From an uncultured Bacteroides sp. (GTDB taxonomy: Bacteria > Bacteroidota > Bacteroidia > Bacteroidales > Bacteroidaceae), in NCBI RefSeq assembly GCF_963677715.1, contig NZ_OY782493.1:310001-374000 (forward strand): a stretch of DNA of 64,000 nt, read 5' to 3'. The position numbers and the translations under genes are program-made. Within the stretch, counting starts at the first letter, position 1, and each line of letters starts with the position of its first letter. This document shows positions 36,647 to 46,481 of this stretch, one piece after another. The notes under the pieces were generated by a model. It did not search any database. It saw only the letters and a list, made by a program, of their open reading frames with translations, and was not told the DNA's origin.

Positions 36647-37774
36647 ATGAAATTTATCGTTTCAAGTACTGCGCTATTCAGCCATCTGCAGGCTATCAGT
36701 CGCGTTATAAACTCTAAGAACGCACTGCCTATTTTGGATTGTTTCCTCTTTAAACTTGAAGACGGAACCTTATCTGTTACTGTGTCTGACAGTGAAACAA
36801 CCATGGATACTACCATTGAAGTGAACGAAAGCGATACAAACGGGGCATTTGCCGTTCCGGCTAAAACGATGCTCGATGCTTTAAAGGAGCTTCCTGAACA
36901 GCCGCTTGAATTTCAGATAAACGTCGAGACTTATGGAATAGAAATTAAGTACATGAATGGTCAATACAGTCTTATGGGGCAAAATGCAGATGAATATCCG
37001 CGCTCGGCTACCTTAGGCGATAATAACGCAGTACGTGTTGAGATGAGTGCGCAAATATTGCTCGGAGGTATTAATCGTGCCATTTTTGCTACGGCAGATG
37101 ATGAACTGCGCCCGGTGATGAATGGAATTTATTTTGATATTACAACTGAAGATATAACGATGGTTGCTTCGGACGGACATAAATTGGTTCGTTGCAAAAC
37201 ATTTGGTGCTAAAGGTACGGAGCGTGCGGCTTTTATCTTACCTAAGAAACCTGCCAACTTGTTGAAAAGCCTACTCCCTAAAGAATCGGACGATGTGATT
37301 ATTGAATTTGATGAACGCAATGCGGTTTTTACACTTGCTAATTATCGCATGGTGTGCCGTCTCATCGAAGGGCGTTATCCTAATTATAATTCTGTTATTC
37401 CACAAAATAATCCGCATAAAGTAACGGTAGATCGTGCACAACTTATGGGGGCTTTGCGGCGTGTTTCTATTTTTTCGTCGCAAGCCAGCAGCCTTATCAA
37501 GTTGCGGATGCAGGAAAACCAAATAATAGTATCTGCGCAAGACATTGACTTTTCTACTTCGGCGGAAGAAAGCCAGGTATGTCAGTATGCCGGAAATCCG
37601 ATGAGCATCGGATTTAAATCGACTTTTTTAATTGATATTTTGAATAATATATCGGCCGACGAAGTGATAATTGAATTGGCTGATCCTTCACGTGCGGGAG
37701 TTGTTGTTCCCGTTGAACAGGCAGAAAATGAAGATTTACTGATGTTGCTTATGCCAATGATGCTGAATGACTAA
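36647..37774 (+). CDS. dnaN: DNA polymerase III beta subunit (sliding clamp)
   Basis: 375 residues in three similar domains, opening KFIVSSTALFSHLQAISRVI and ending EDLLMLLMPMMLND. ASDGHKLVRCKT and the RVSIFSSQASSLIKL block are normal for the clamp. It encircles DNA and tethers the replicative polymerase. A DnaQ-like exonuclease gene follows, and a small hairpin (37825-37854) lies between them. Confidence 0.96.
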   Translation: MKFIVSSTALFSHLQAISRVINSKNALPILDCFLFKLEDGTLSVTVSDSETTMDTTIEVNESDTNGAFAVPAKTMLDALKELPEQPLEFQINVETYGIEIKYMNGQYSLMGQNADEYPRSATLGDNNAVRVEMSAQILLGGINRAIFATADDELRPVMNGIYFDITTEDITMVASDGHKLVRCKTFGAKGTERAAFILPKKPANLLKSLLPKESDDVIIEFDERNAVFTLANYRMVCRLIEGRYPNYNSVIPQNNPHKVTVDRAQLMGALRRVSIFSSQASSLIKLRMQENQIIVSAQDIDFSTSAEESQVCQYAGNPMSIGFKSTFLIDILNNISADEVIIELADPSRAGVVVPVEQAENEDLLMLLMPMMLND

Positions 37775-37824
37775 TTCGCTTTGATAGTTTTGGCATGTCG
37801 GCATGTCTGGCTATTTAAGAATAC

Positions 37825-37854
37825 TAACGCTTCTTCGATTTAGGGGAAGCGTTA
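37825..37854. other. Small hairpin upstream of the exonuclease gene
   Basis: TAACGCTTC (37825-37833) pairs with GAAGCGTTA (37846-37854). No U-run follows on either strand, so a terminator is unlikely; it could affect the next gene's translation, which starts 16 bases later. Confidence 0.4.
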
Positions 37855-37870
37855 AAATATAAATGAACGA

Positions 37871-38644
37871 ATGAAATTAAACCTCAAAAACCCGATTGTC
37901 TTTTTTGATTTAGAGACAACGGGCATTAACATTAATACAGACCGTATCGTCGAAATCTGTTATCTCAAAGTCTATCCTAACGGTAATGAAGAATCTAAAA
38001 CACTTCGTATCAATCCTGAAATGCATATTCCTGAATCGTCTTCCGCCATTCATGGTATCTTTGATGCTGATGTGGTGGATTGCCCAACCTTTAAGTCGGT
38101 AGCAAAGAACATTGCCAATGATATTGAAGGATGCGATTTGGCAGGATTCAATTCTAATCGTTTTGATATTCCGGTGCTTGCCGAAGAGTTTCTTCGTGCC
38201 GATGTGGACATTGATATGACTCGTCGGAAGTTTGTCGATGTGCAGGTTATTTTTCACAAACTGGAACAACGCACGCTTTCTGCCGCTTATAAGTTTTATT
38301 GTGGTAAAAATCTCGAAGATGCTCACACAGCTGAAGCCGACACACGTGCCACTTATGAGGTATTGATGTCTCAGCTCGATCGTTACGAGGAGTTGAAGAA
38401 CGATATAGCTTTTTTGTCCAACTACTCTAGCTATAACAAGAATGTAGACTTTGCCGGACGTATGGTCTATGATGATAATGGGACGGAGATCTTTAACTTT
38501 GGAAAGTATAAAGGAATGTCTGTATCTGAAGTATTAAAGAAAGATCCGGGATACTATAGTTGGATTGTTAATAGTGACTTTACGCTCAACACAAAAGCGA
38601 TGTTGACAAAGATCCGTCTCAGAGAACTTACCGGTACTCGTTGA
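37871..38644 (+). CDS. DnaQ-like 3'-5' exonuclease with C-terminal DUF3820
   Basis: 257 residues. The first about 175 are a DEDDh exonuclease: ExoI FFDLETTGININTDRIVEI, ExoII NSNRFDIPVL and ExoIII HTAEADTRATYE with the final His-Asp pair. The last about 50 residues (FNFGKYKGMSVSEVLKKDPGYYSWI) are a DUF3820 domain seen on other such nucleases. It may act in proofreading or in trimming DNA ends. It lies between dnaN and coaBC in the same direction. Confidence 0.88.
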   Translation: MKLNLKNPIVFFDLETTGININTDRIVEICYLKVYPNGNEESKTLRINPEMHIPESSSAIHGIFDADVVDCPTFKSVAKNIANDIEGCDLAGFNSNRFDIPVLAEEFLRADVDIDMTRRKFVDVQVIFHKLEQRTLSAAYKFYCGKNLEDAHTAEADTRATYEVLMSQLDRYEELKNDIAFLSNYSSYNKNVDFAGRMVYDDNGTEIFNFGKYKGMSVSEVLKKDPGYYSWIVNSDFTLNTKAMLTKIRLRELTGTR

Positions 38645-38695
38645 GCAGTAACATGGATGTTGAAATCGTAATGTTTAGTAAAACTAGGAATAAAA

Positions 38696-39901
38696 ATGAG
38701 CTCTTTTTTACAAGGGAAAAAAATAATACTTGGAATAACGGGTAGTATTGCCGCCTATAAGGCTTGCTATATTATTCGTGGTCTGATTAAGCGAGGTGCT
38801 GAAGTTCAGGTGGTTATCACACCTGCCGGAAAAGAATTTATTACTCCAATTACTTTGTCGGCATTGACTGGAAAACCGGTTATCAGTGATTTTTTTGCTC
38901 AACGGGATGGTACATGGAACAGTCATGTAGATCTTGGCCTTTGGGCCGATGCCATGTTGGTGGCTCCGGCTTCGGCTTCTACTATCGGCAAAATGGCTAA
39001 TGGCATTGCCGACAATATGCTTATCACTACTTATCTTTCGGCAAAAGCACCTGTTTTTGTGGCACCTGCTATGGATCTTGATATGTTTGCTCATCCTTCT
39101 ACACAGAAGAATATCGAAACATTGCGTTCTTATGGTAATCGTATCATAGAGCCCGGAACAGGCGAATTGGCAAGTCACCTGGTGGGGAAAGGGCGAATGG
39201 AAGAGCCTGATGTTATAATTGAACAGTTGGAAGCGTTCTTTGCTTCAATAGCCGATTTAGCTAAAAAAAAAGTGCTGATCACAGCCGGACCTACATACGA
39301 AAAGATTGATCCCGTGCGTTTTATCGGTAACTATTCTTCGGGTAAAATGGGCTTTGCCTTGGCTGAAGAATGTGCACGCCGCGGGGCTGAAGTAATACTT
39401 ATTGCAGGCCCCGTGCAGCAAGTTGCTCGTCATGCTAGCATACATCGTATTGATGTGGATACTGCTGCCCAAATGCATGCTGCGGCTATGCAGTATTTCC
39501 CTGAAATGGATGCTGCCATACTCTGCGCGGCTGTGGCCGACTTTACGCCTCAGGTAGTGGCAGAGCAGAAGATGAAGCGGGAAGGAGATGATTTGATTCT
39601 CCGCCTGAAGCCCACGCAAGATATTGCAGCATGTTTGGGGCAAATGAAGACTCCCGGACAAGTCTTGGCTGGTTTTGCCCTCGAAACAAACGATGAACAA
39701 CAACATGCGCAGGAAAAACTGGAAAGAAAACATTTTGATTTTATTGTGCTCAATTCGCTTAATGATAAAGGAGCCGGATTTCGTTATGATACTAACAAAA
39801 TTAGTATTATTAATGCTGGGGGATGTACGCCTTACGGTCTCAAACTCAAGACTGAAGTGGCTTGTGACATCGTTGATCATCTGGTAAAGGTTATGCATTG
39901 A
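38696..39901 (+). CDS. coaBC: Bifunctional phosphopantothenoylcysteine decarboxylase/synthase
   Basis: 401 residues. The CoaC part (1-185) has LGITGSIAAYKACY, the active-site His in NSHVDLGLWADA and FMN-binding APASASTIGKMANG; the CoaB part opens VLITAGPTYEKIDPVRFIGN. It makes 4'-phosphopantetheine for CoA and ACPs. Two motifs differ from the E. coli enzyme: PAMN reads PAMD, and the LACG segment holding the catalytic Cys reads LASH. This seems usual in Bacteroidetes, but I cannot check here. Confidence 0.93.
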   Translation: MSSFLQGKKIILGITGSIAAYKACYIIRGLIKRGAEVQVVITPAGKEFITPITLSALTGKPVISDFFAQRDGTWNSHVDLGLWADAMLVAPASASTIGKMANGIADNMLITTYLSAKAPVFVAPAMDLDMFAHPSTQKNIETLRSYGNRIIEPGTGELASHLVGKGRMEEPDVIIEQLEAFFASIADLAKKKVLITAGPTYEKIDPVRFIGNYSSGKMGFALAEECARRGAEVILIAGPVQQVARHASIHRIDVDTAAQMHAAAMQYFPEMDAAILCAAVADFTPQVVAEQKMKREGDDLILRLKPTQDIAACLGQMKTPGQVLAGFALETNDEQQHAQEKLERKHFDFIVLNSLNDKGAGFRYDTNKISIINAGGCTPYGLKLKTEVACDIVDHLVKVMH

Positions 39902-39943
39902 CTTTTGGAATGCAGGAAATAGTAAATTGTTAAACAAGAAACC

Positions 39944-41602
39944 ATGTTACGCTCATTATTCATACAGAACTATGCATTGATAGAGAAGCTTGATATCAAC
40001 TTTGGGACAGGCTTTTCGGTTATTACCGGTGAAACGGGTGCGGGGAAGTCCATCATTCTTGGTGCTGTGGGACTTTTGCTCGGACAGCGTGCCGACGTGA
40101 AGGTTATTCGTCGTGGAGCGCCCAAATGTGTGATTGAAGCTCGATTTGATATATCCGCTTATGGCATGGAGCCTTTCTTCGAAGAAAATGAATTGGAGTA
40201 CGAAGATGAATGTATCCTAAGGCGTGAGCTGCATGCTTCTGGTAAGAGCCGTGCATTTATAAATGATACGCCCGTATCACTCGCACAGGTTAAGGAGTTG
40301 GGCGAACAACTTATTGATGTGCATTCTCAGCATCAAAATTTACTGCTTAATCATGAGGGTTTTCAGCTAAATGTACTTGATATATTGGCGCATGATGATA
40401 AGGAACTGGATGAGTATCGCAACCTGTACAACCAATGGAAGCAACTGGAACGTGAATTGAATGAACTGGTTGCATGTTCTGCTCGGAACAAAGAGGATGA
40501 AGATTTTGTCCGCTTTCAGTTGGAGCAGTTGGAACAGGCCAATCTTAGCGAAGATGAACAAGATGCGCTGGAACAGGAAGCAGAAACATTGGCGCATGCT
40601 GAAGAAATAAAAGCAGCCTTGTATAAGGTAGAGCAGCTTTTGGAAGCAGATGAAGCCGGACTGCTTACTGCCATGAAAGAAGGATTGACAGCGTTGCTTG
40701 CCATTCAAAAGGTCTATATTCCTGCCGAAAACTTAGCGGAACGGATGGAAAGTTCTTACATTGAGTTAAAAGATATTGCTCAGGAAGTGAGTGTGCAGAA
40801 TGATAAGATAGAGTTTAACCCTATCCGGTTGGAAGAAGTGAACGACAGGCTTAACCTTATTTACTCTTTTCAGCAGAAGCATCGCGTGCAGACGGTGAAA
40901 GAACTGCTGAAACTGATTGTAGAGTATCGCGTAAAGCTGGATGCCATTGATTCTTATGATGAACAGATTTTGGAACTTACCGCCCGTCGGGATGCTATAT
41001 ATAATAAGGTGAAGAAACAAGCCATTGTACTGACTCGGCAGCGGAGTGTTGCTGCCCGCGAAGTAGAAAAACAGATGGCTGTTCGGTTAGTGCCTCTGGG
41101 TATGCCCAATATTCGCTTTCAGGTGGAGATGGGATTGAAGAAAGAACCCGGACTGATGGGGGAGGACACGGTATCTTTCCTTTTCTCGGCTAACAAGAAC
41201 GGTACATTGCAAAACATCTCGTCTGTGGCTTCAGGAGGGGAAATAGCTCGTGTTATGCTTTCGGTGAAAGCGATGATAGCCGGAGCAGTGAAGCTTCCTA
41301 CTATCGTATTCGATGAGATAGATACCGGCGTTTCGGGCGAAATAGCCGACCGCATGGCTGACATTATGCAGGAGATGGGAGAGCGAAACCGCCAGGTAAT
41401 TAGTATTACTCACTTGCCACAAATAGCTGCCAGAGGTGTTGCGCATTATAAAGTATACAAACAAGATAACGATACGGAAACTAATAGCCACATCCGTCGC
41501 CTTACGGATGAGGAACGTGTGGAGGAAATAGCTCAAATGCTTAGTGGAGCTACCCTTACGGAGGCTGCACTTAACAATGCTAAAGTTTTGCTGGCTCGTT
41601 GA
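39944..41602 (+). CDS. recN: DNA repair protein RecN
   Basis: 552 residues, the normal length. SMC-like layout: N-terminal ATPase half with Walker A ITGETGAGKSII, a long coiled coil (about 160-370) and a C-terminal half with signature ASGGEIARVML and Walker B PTIVFDEIDTGVSG. RecN acts at double-strand breaks. It follows coaBC by 42 bases, a common pairing in Bacteroidales. Confidence 0.95.
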   Translation: MLRSLFIQNYALIEKLDINFGTGFSVITGETGAGKSIILGAVGLLLGQRADVKVIRRGAPKCVIEARFDISAYGMEPFFEENELEYEDECILRRELHASGKSRAFINDTPVSLAQVKELGEQLIDVHSQHQNLLLNHEGFQLNVLDILAHDDKELDEYRNLYNQWKQLERELNELVACSARNKEDEDFVRFQLEQLEQANLSEDEQDALEQEAETLAHAEEIKAALYKVEQLLEADEAGLLTAMKEGLTALLAIQKVYIPAENLAERMESSYIELKDIAQEVSVQNDKIEFNPIRLEEVNDRLNLIYSFQQKHRVQTVKELLKLIVEYRVKLDAIDSYDEQILELTARRDAIYNKVKKQAIVLTRQRSVAAREVEKQMAVRLVPLGMPNIRFQVEMGLKKEPGLMGEDTVSFLFSANKNGTLQNISSVASGGEIARVMLSVKAMIAGAVKLPTIVFDEIDTGVSGEIADRMADIMQEMGERNRQVISITHLPQIAARGVAHYKVYKQDNDTETNSHIRRLTDEERVEEIAQMLSGATLTEAALNNAKVLLAR

Positions 41603-41799
41603 AATATTAGGTTGGTTTTATAGTAATGAGCATCATCATAGTATTGCAGCGCAGAGGAAGTCTTGATGTTTTTCTTTGATTCTGTCTTTGTATCAGTGTG
41701 CTAAAGAAAGAATAGAAATAAGAAAGTTTGTGCAACATAGCCAATGTTTCAGCATAGTTTCGTAATATTGTACCCCAATTTAAAAAGTAAAGAAGTAAG

Positions 41800-42549
41800 A
41801 TGACAGATAGTAGTGAAATGATTTTTGGCGTTCGTGCTGTGATAGAGGCCATACAGGCAGGAAAAGAGATAGATAAGATTCTCGTAAAGAAAGACATTCA
41901 AAGTGATCTTTCCAAAGAGCTTTTTGCCGCTCTTAAAGATACGCTTATCCCTGTGCAACGTGTGCCGATAGAACGAATTAACCGTGTCACCCGTAAAAAT
42001 CACCAGGGAGTGATTGCATTTATATCCTCTGTTACTTACCAGAAAACAGAACAGCTTGTTCCTTTCCTTTTTGAACAAGGTCAGCATCCTTTCTTCGTTA
42101 TGCTTGATGGCATTACGGACGTGCGCAATTTCGGTGCCATAGCCCGTACATGCGAGTGTGCCGGCGTAAATGCGGTCATCATTCCGGCTCGTGGCAGTGT
42201 TTCGGTTAATGCCGATGCCGTAAAAACCTCTGCAGGGGCCCTGCATACATTACCTGTTTGCCGGGAACAAAACCTTAAGACAACTTTGCAATACCTAAAA
42301 GACAGTGGCTTCAAAATTGTGGCTGCCACCGAAAAAGGTGATTACGAATATAGTAAAGCTAATTATACCGGTCCGCTTTGTATTGTTATGGGCGCAGAAG
42401 ACACCGGCGTTTCTTACGATCATCTTGCGCTTTGCGATGAATGGGTAAAGATTCCTATGTTGGGTAGCATTGAGTCGCTCAATGTTTCTGTTGCTGCGGG
42501 CATTCTTATCTATGAAGCAGTGAAACAACGGGGAGAACAGGGAGAATAA
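41800..42549 (+). CDS. rlmB: 23S rRNA guanosine-2'-O-methyltransferase (RlmB-type SPOUT)
   Basis: 249 residues. An N-terminal substrate-binding part (EMIFGVRAVIEAI) precedes a SPOUT methyltransferase domain with the three TrmH motifs: LDGITDVRNFGAIART, IVMGAEDTGVS and SIESLNVSVAAGILIYE. It methylates ribose in 23S rRNA; the exact site (Gm2251 in E. coli) is taken from the family. About 197 bases separate it from recN. Confidence 0.9.
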   Translation: MTDSSEMIFGVRAVIEAIQAGKEIDKILVKKDIQSDLSKELFAALKDTLIPVQRVPIERINRVTRKNHQGVIAFISSVTYQKTEQLVPFLFEQGQHPFFVMLDGITDVRNFGAIARTCECAGVNAVIIPARGSVSVNADAVKTSAGALHTLPVCREQNLKTTLQYLKDSGFKIVAATEKGDYEYSKANYTGPLCIVMGAEDTGVSYDHLALCDEWVKIPMLGSIESLNVSVAAGILIYEAVKQRGEQGE

Positions 42550-42581
42550 AAGTAAATCTATTAAGTATATCTGATAAGAAC

Positions 42582-44285
42582 ATGAAAAAAAACATTCTGC
42601 TATTTTTTGCATTCAGCCTACTCGCTCAGTGGAGTTTGGCACAAGGCCCCAAGTGGGTAGAGAAGGCCAAGAAAGCCGTATTCTCTGTTGTTACTTACGA
42701 TAAAGGAGATAAAATTCTGAATACAGGCAACGGATTTTTTGTTACCGAGGATGGTGTGGCCTTGTCGGACTATTCTTTATTCAAAGAGGCTTATCGAGCT
42801 GTAGTTGTGAATGCCGAAGGTAAGCAGATGGATGTTGAGTCCATTCTCGGAGCCAATGATATGTACGATGTGATTAAGTTTCGTGTTCATACAGAGAAAA
42901 AGGTTGCAGCTTTGAAAGTCGCTACCACTGCTCCGGCAGTAGGGGCGGAAGTTTATTTGCTACCTTACTCCACACAAAAAGATCGCACCTGCACTGTGGG
43001 TAATGTAAAAGAAGTATCATCTATTGGTGGTGAGCATCATTACTATACTCTTAACATGGCGCTCAAAGACAAGATGGTGAGCTGCCCAGTAACCGATGCA
43101 GAGGGAGATGTAATCGGTCTGGTTCAAAAATCTTCCGGGCAAGATACAACTGCGGTATGTTATGCCGTAGGAGCTTCTTTTGCTATGTCTCAGGGTATAA
43201 GTGCTCTTTCGTTGGCAGATCATACTTTGCAAAGCATTCATATAAAGAAGGGATTGCCGGATACCGAAGATCAGGCTCTTGTATACCTTCTCATGGCTTC
43301 CGGACAAACTACGCCCGAGGTATATGCTCAACTACTCGACGAGTTTGTGGCTCAATATCCTAATAATTCCGACGGATATATGCGCCGTGCAACTAATTAT
43401 GCTTCTCTTGGTATAAAAGACATTACTTTGATGAGTAAAGCTGCGGCCGATGTGGATCAAGCTCTTAAACTTGCACAAAAGAAAGACGATGTGCATTATA
43501 ATATCGCCAAACTTATTTATGGTTATCAACTAAGCAAACCCGATAGCGTGTATCAGGATTGGACGTATGACAAGGCGCTCGCCGAAGTCAGAATGGCGGA
43601 GGGTATAGATTCTTTGGCTATTTATACTCAATTGGAGGGCGATATTCTTTTTGCCATGCAAAATTATTCAGATGCTTTTGTTCGCTACGAGAAGGTTACT
43701 CATACTAATCTTGCTTCTCCCGCTACTTTTTATAGTGCTGCGAAGACTTGCGAATTGATGAAAGGTGATATGAAGCAAGTGGTGGCACTTATGGATAGTT
43801 GCGTTGCCCACTGTGTGAAACCATTTACCGCCGATGCAGCTCCTTATTTGTTGGAGCGTGCACGTATCAATATGGAGGCGGAGTTGTATCGTGCCGCGAT
43901 GCTCGATTATGATGCATACTATGATGCGGTGGCCGGTGATGTGAATGACGTGTTTTATTATTATCACGAACAGGCCGCATTTAAGGCCAGGCAATTTCAG
44001 CGTGCGCTGGACGATATAGCTAAAGCCATCGAACTTAGTCCGAAGGATGTTACATATCGTGCCGAGCTTTCAGTGGTTAATATCCGTGTGGGACGTTTTG
44101 AACAGGCTATTAAAGTGCTTGATGAAGCTTTGGTTATCGATCCTAAATATCCCGAAGCGTATCGTCTGAAGGGTATTTGCCAGATGCAGCTAAAACAATC
44201 AAAAGAAGCTTGCGTCAGTTTTGCCAAGGCTAAAGAGCTGGGTGATACAGCTGTTGACGCATTGATAGAAAAGAATTGCAAATAG
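42582..44285 (+). CDS. Secreted trypsin-fold pseudoprotease with TPR repeats
   Basis: 567 residues with a signal peptide (MKKNILLFFAFSLLAQWSLA). Residues about 24-200 follow the trypsin/DegP fold (VFSVVTYDKG, then GNGFFVTEDGVALSDYSLF), but the catalytic His of the TNHHV motif is replaced (SDYSLF), and the GNSGGP loop is absent (KMVSCPVTDAEG). An Asp in NDMYDVIKFRV remains. The rest is TPR repeats, clearest at FQRALDDIAKAIELSPKD and the next unit. It is probably a binding protein rather than a protease. It follows rlmB by 32 bases. Confidence 0.82.
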   Translation: MKKNILLFFAFSLLAQWSLAQGPKWVEKAKKAVFSVVTYDKGDKILNTGNGFFVTEDGVALSDYSLFKEAYRAVVVNAEGKQMDVESILGANDMYDVIKFRVHTEKKVAALKVATTAPAVGAEVYLLPYSTQKDRTCTVGNVKEVSSIGGEHHYYTLNMALKDKMVSCPVTDAEGDVIGLVQKSSGQDTTAVCYAVGASFAMSQGISALSLADHTLQSIHIKKGLPDTEDQALVYLLMASGQTTPEVYAQLLDEFVAQYPNNSDGYMRRATNYASLGIKDITLMSKAAADVDQALKLAQKKDDVHYNIAKLIYGYQLSKPDSVYQDWTYDKALAEVRMAEGIDSLAIYTQLEGDILFAMQNYSDAFVRYEKVTHTNLASPATFYSAAKTCELMKGDMKQVVALMDSCVAHCVKPFTADAAPYLLERARINMEAELYRAAMLDYDAYYDAVAGDVNDVFYYYHEQAAFKARQFQRALDDIAKAIELSPKDVTYRAELSVVNIRVGRFEQAIKVLDEALVIDPKYPEAYRLKGICQMQLKQSKEACVSFAKAKELGDTAVDALIEKNCK

Positions 44286-44705
44286 ACAAAGAAACAATTT
44301 ACTGAATTATGGGGTAGTATCCAAGCAATAGAAAAAATAAAGGCACAGGTTGTTGCAGATGAGATGAATAGTTTGCAATTTCCTGTGCCTTCTTCTTTAG
44401 AAAAGTCTAGTTCTATACTTTTCGCCCTTATTCGAGGGATTGTATTTTATAAATGCATAGTAGTTGTTGTTACTGCGCGGCCTTCCTCTTTTTTAGTTGC
44501 TTACGTCTTTTAAAAGATTGTAAAATAGGTGAATAAGAGTTCTTTTCACCTGAAGCGCACTGGTTGTTTGGTGGTGTGGTAGTTAGGTACACATAAAAAA
44601 AGTCGTTCACAAAGAAAGGAAAAACTCCTGCTTTGTAAGCGATTATTTTTATCTTTGAACTCCGAAAATGAAATATTTATCTACTGTAATTTAAAAAGTA
44701 TCGCA
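44286..44705. other. Intergenic region between TPR protein and ridA genes
   Basis: 420 bases. It holds the terminator at 44340-44396 and a -7 box TATCTTTG at 44650-44657 for ridA. Nothing else was seen. Confidence 0.6.
44340..44396 (+). terminator. Hairpin terminator after the TPR protein gene
   Basis: AAGGCACAGG (44340-44349) pairs with CCTGTGCCTT (44382-44391), and the inner TTGCA/TGCAA extends the stem. TCTTCTTT follows. Confidence 0.7.
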
Positions 44706-45080
44706 ATGAAAAAAGTTATTTGCAGTGAAAAGGCACCGGGAGCTATCGGTCCTTATAGTCAGGCTATTGAAGCGGGTGGTATGGTGTTTGTTTCCGGACA
44801 GTTGCCTATTGATGCAGCTACAGGTGCGATGCCCGAAGGCATTGAAGCACAAGCGTGCCAGTCGTTGGAGAACATGAAACATATTCTGGCTGAAGCCGGA
44901 CTTTCTATGGCAAACGTAGTGAAAACCACCGTCTTCTTGCAGGACATGAGTTTGTTTGCTGCAATGAACGGTGTTTATGCCACTTATTTCGATGGCGCTT
45001 TCCCTGCACGCTCGGCTGTTGCAGTGAAGGCATTGCCTAAAGATGCGTTAGTCGAGGTGGAGTGCATCGCGGTTCGTTAA
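44706..45080 (+). CDS. ridA: RidA family enamine/imine deaminase
   Basis: 124 residues from the ATG at 44706; a longer frame from 44655 adds an unlike lead and overlaps the -7 box, so it was rejected. Family marks: APGAIGPYSQAIEAGGMVFVSGQ, VVKTTVFLQDM, and the key Arg in FPARSAVAVKALP. It clears 2-aminoacrylate and related imines. Its last 33 bases overlap the end of the convergent folC gene. Confidence 0.94.
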   Translation: MKKVICSEKAPGAIGPYSQAIEAGGMVFVSGQLPIDAATGAMPEGIEAQACQSLENMKHILAEAGLSMANVVKTTVFLQDMSLFAAMNGVYATYFDGAFPARSAVAVKALPKDALVEVECIAVR

Positions 45081-46349
45081 CAAATCGGCTACAATAAAAC
45101 TACTGCCTCCTACGAAGATGAAGTCTTCCGGGAGGCTTTTTTCTTGTGCGGCCCTAACCGCTGCGGGTACATCCGGATAGCACTTCCCTTTCAGTCCGCT
45201 TGCGACGGCCAGTTTCTCCAATTCTTCTTCCGGCAAGGCCCGTTTTACGTTTGCTTTTGTGAAGTAATACTCTGCCTCCTTAGGCAACAAGGCCAATACA
45301 CCACGGATATCTTTGTCGTTTACCATTCCGATTACGATATGTAGCTTACGATACGTTTGGCGGCGGAGTTGCTCGCAGATGTATGCCATGCCTCCTACGT
45401 TGTGGCCTGTATCGCACATCAGTGTGGGGTGGCTTTGTAGCTTTTGCCAACGCCCCATTAGTCCGGTCAGTTCGCATACTTGTGCAAATCCATTTCTTAC
45501 GTCCTTCTCTGTAATATGGAAGCCTGCGGCCTTTAGTAGTGGCATTGCGCTAAGTAGCGTGTTTGTATTCTTCAGCTGGCACAGTCCACCCAGTTCGCCC
45601 CGCAAGTCAGGGTAATCTTTGTTACGATACGCCCAATATCCGTCTTCATTCATTTCCGCTCCGGCAAGTCGCTGTTCCTCTTCGGCAAAGACGATGGGAG
45701 CCTTTTCTTCTTTTGCTTTGGCGGCAAATACAGGTCGGGTTTCTTCCGTTGTTTCACCGATTACTACCGGTATTCCGGTCTTAATGATACCTGCTTTCTC
45801 TGCGGCTATCTTTGCCAGCGTGTTGCCCAAAAACTGTGTATGATCAAAGCTGATGTTGGTAATGATACTAACTTCCGGCCGAATGATATTGGTGCAATCC
45901 AATCTTCCTCCCAGTCCTACCTCAATAACGGCTACGTCTATCTCCTCATCGGCAAAGTAGCGAAAGGCCAAGGCAGTAGTCAGCTCAAAGAACGAAGGGT
46001 AAAGTGGCTCGAAAAACGTCCGTTCCTTTTCTACAAAGCGTACTAGGCATGCTTCGGGCATCGGCACGCCGTTTATGCGTATTCGCTCGCGGAAGTCCAC
46101 TAGATGCGGTGATGTATACAGTCCCACCCGGTAACCGGCTTCTTGCAAAATGGCAGCCAGCGTATGCGAGCAAGATCCTTTTCCGTTTGTTCCTGCCACG
46201 TGAATGGTACGATAAGCTTTATGCGGATGTCCGAAGTGGGCATCCAGCGTGCGGGTATTCTCTAATCCTTCTTTGTAAGCTTTGCCGCCCACTTGTTGAA
46301 ACAGCGGGGCTACGCTGTATAAATACGCTATTGTTTCCTGATAATTCAT
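45048..46349 (-). CDS. folC: Folylpolyglutamate synthase / dihydrofolate synthase
   Basis: 433 residues from the ATG at 46349. ATP loop VAGTNGKGSCSHTLAAIL, then YTSPHLVDFRERIRING, VIEVGLGGRLDCTN and FDHTQFLGNTL are all Mur-ligase/FolC marks. It adds glutamate to folates. Its 3' end runs 33 bases into the ridA gene on the other strand. An ATG 9 bases upstream (46358) is an alternative start. Confidence 0.94.
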   Translation of the reverse strand: MNYQETIAYLYSVAPLFQQVGGKAYKEGLENTRTLDAHFGHPHKAYRTIHVAGTNGKGSCSHTLAAILQEAGYRVGLYTSPHLVDFRERIRINGVPMPEACLVRFVEKERTFFEPLYPSFFELTTALAFRYFADEEIDVAVIEVGLGGRLDCTNIIRPEVSIITNISFDHTQFLGNTLAKIAAEKAGIIKTGIPVVIGETTEETRPVFAAKAKEEKAPIVFAEEEQRLAGAEMNEDGYWAYRNKDYPDLRGELGGLCQLKNTNTLLSAMPLLKAAGFHITEKDVRNGFAQVCELTGLMGRWQKLQSHPTLMCDTGHNVGGMAYICEQLRRQTYRKLHIVIGMVNDKDIRGVLALLPKEAEYYFTKANVKRALPEEELEKLAVASGLKGKCYPDVPAAVRAAQEKSLPEDFIFVGGSSFIVADLLTNRDALHLD

Positions 46350-46481
46350 CGTTTGCACTATTTTAACAGATATATAAACCTGTTTGCTCGTTTAATTTGT
46401 TACTTTAGTATACGGGTTAGCATCATATACTGCCCGTTTAGGTTACAGATTGCAAATATCAACATTTAAAATCTAACATGT

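Noticed and set aside
44655-44705. Longer start for ridA
   Set aside because: It overlaps the -7 box and adds a lead absent from RidA proteins.
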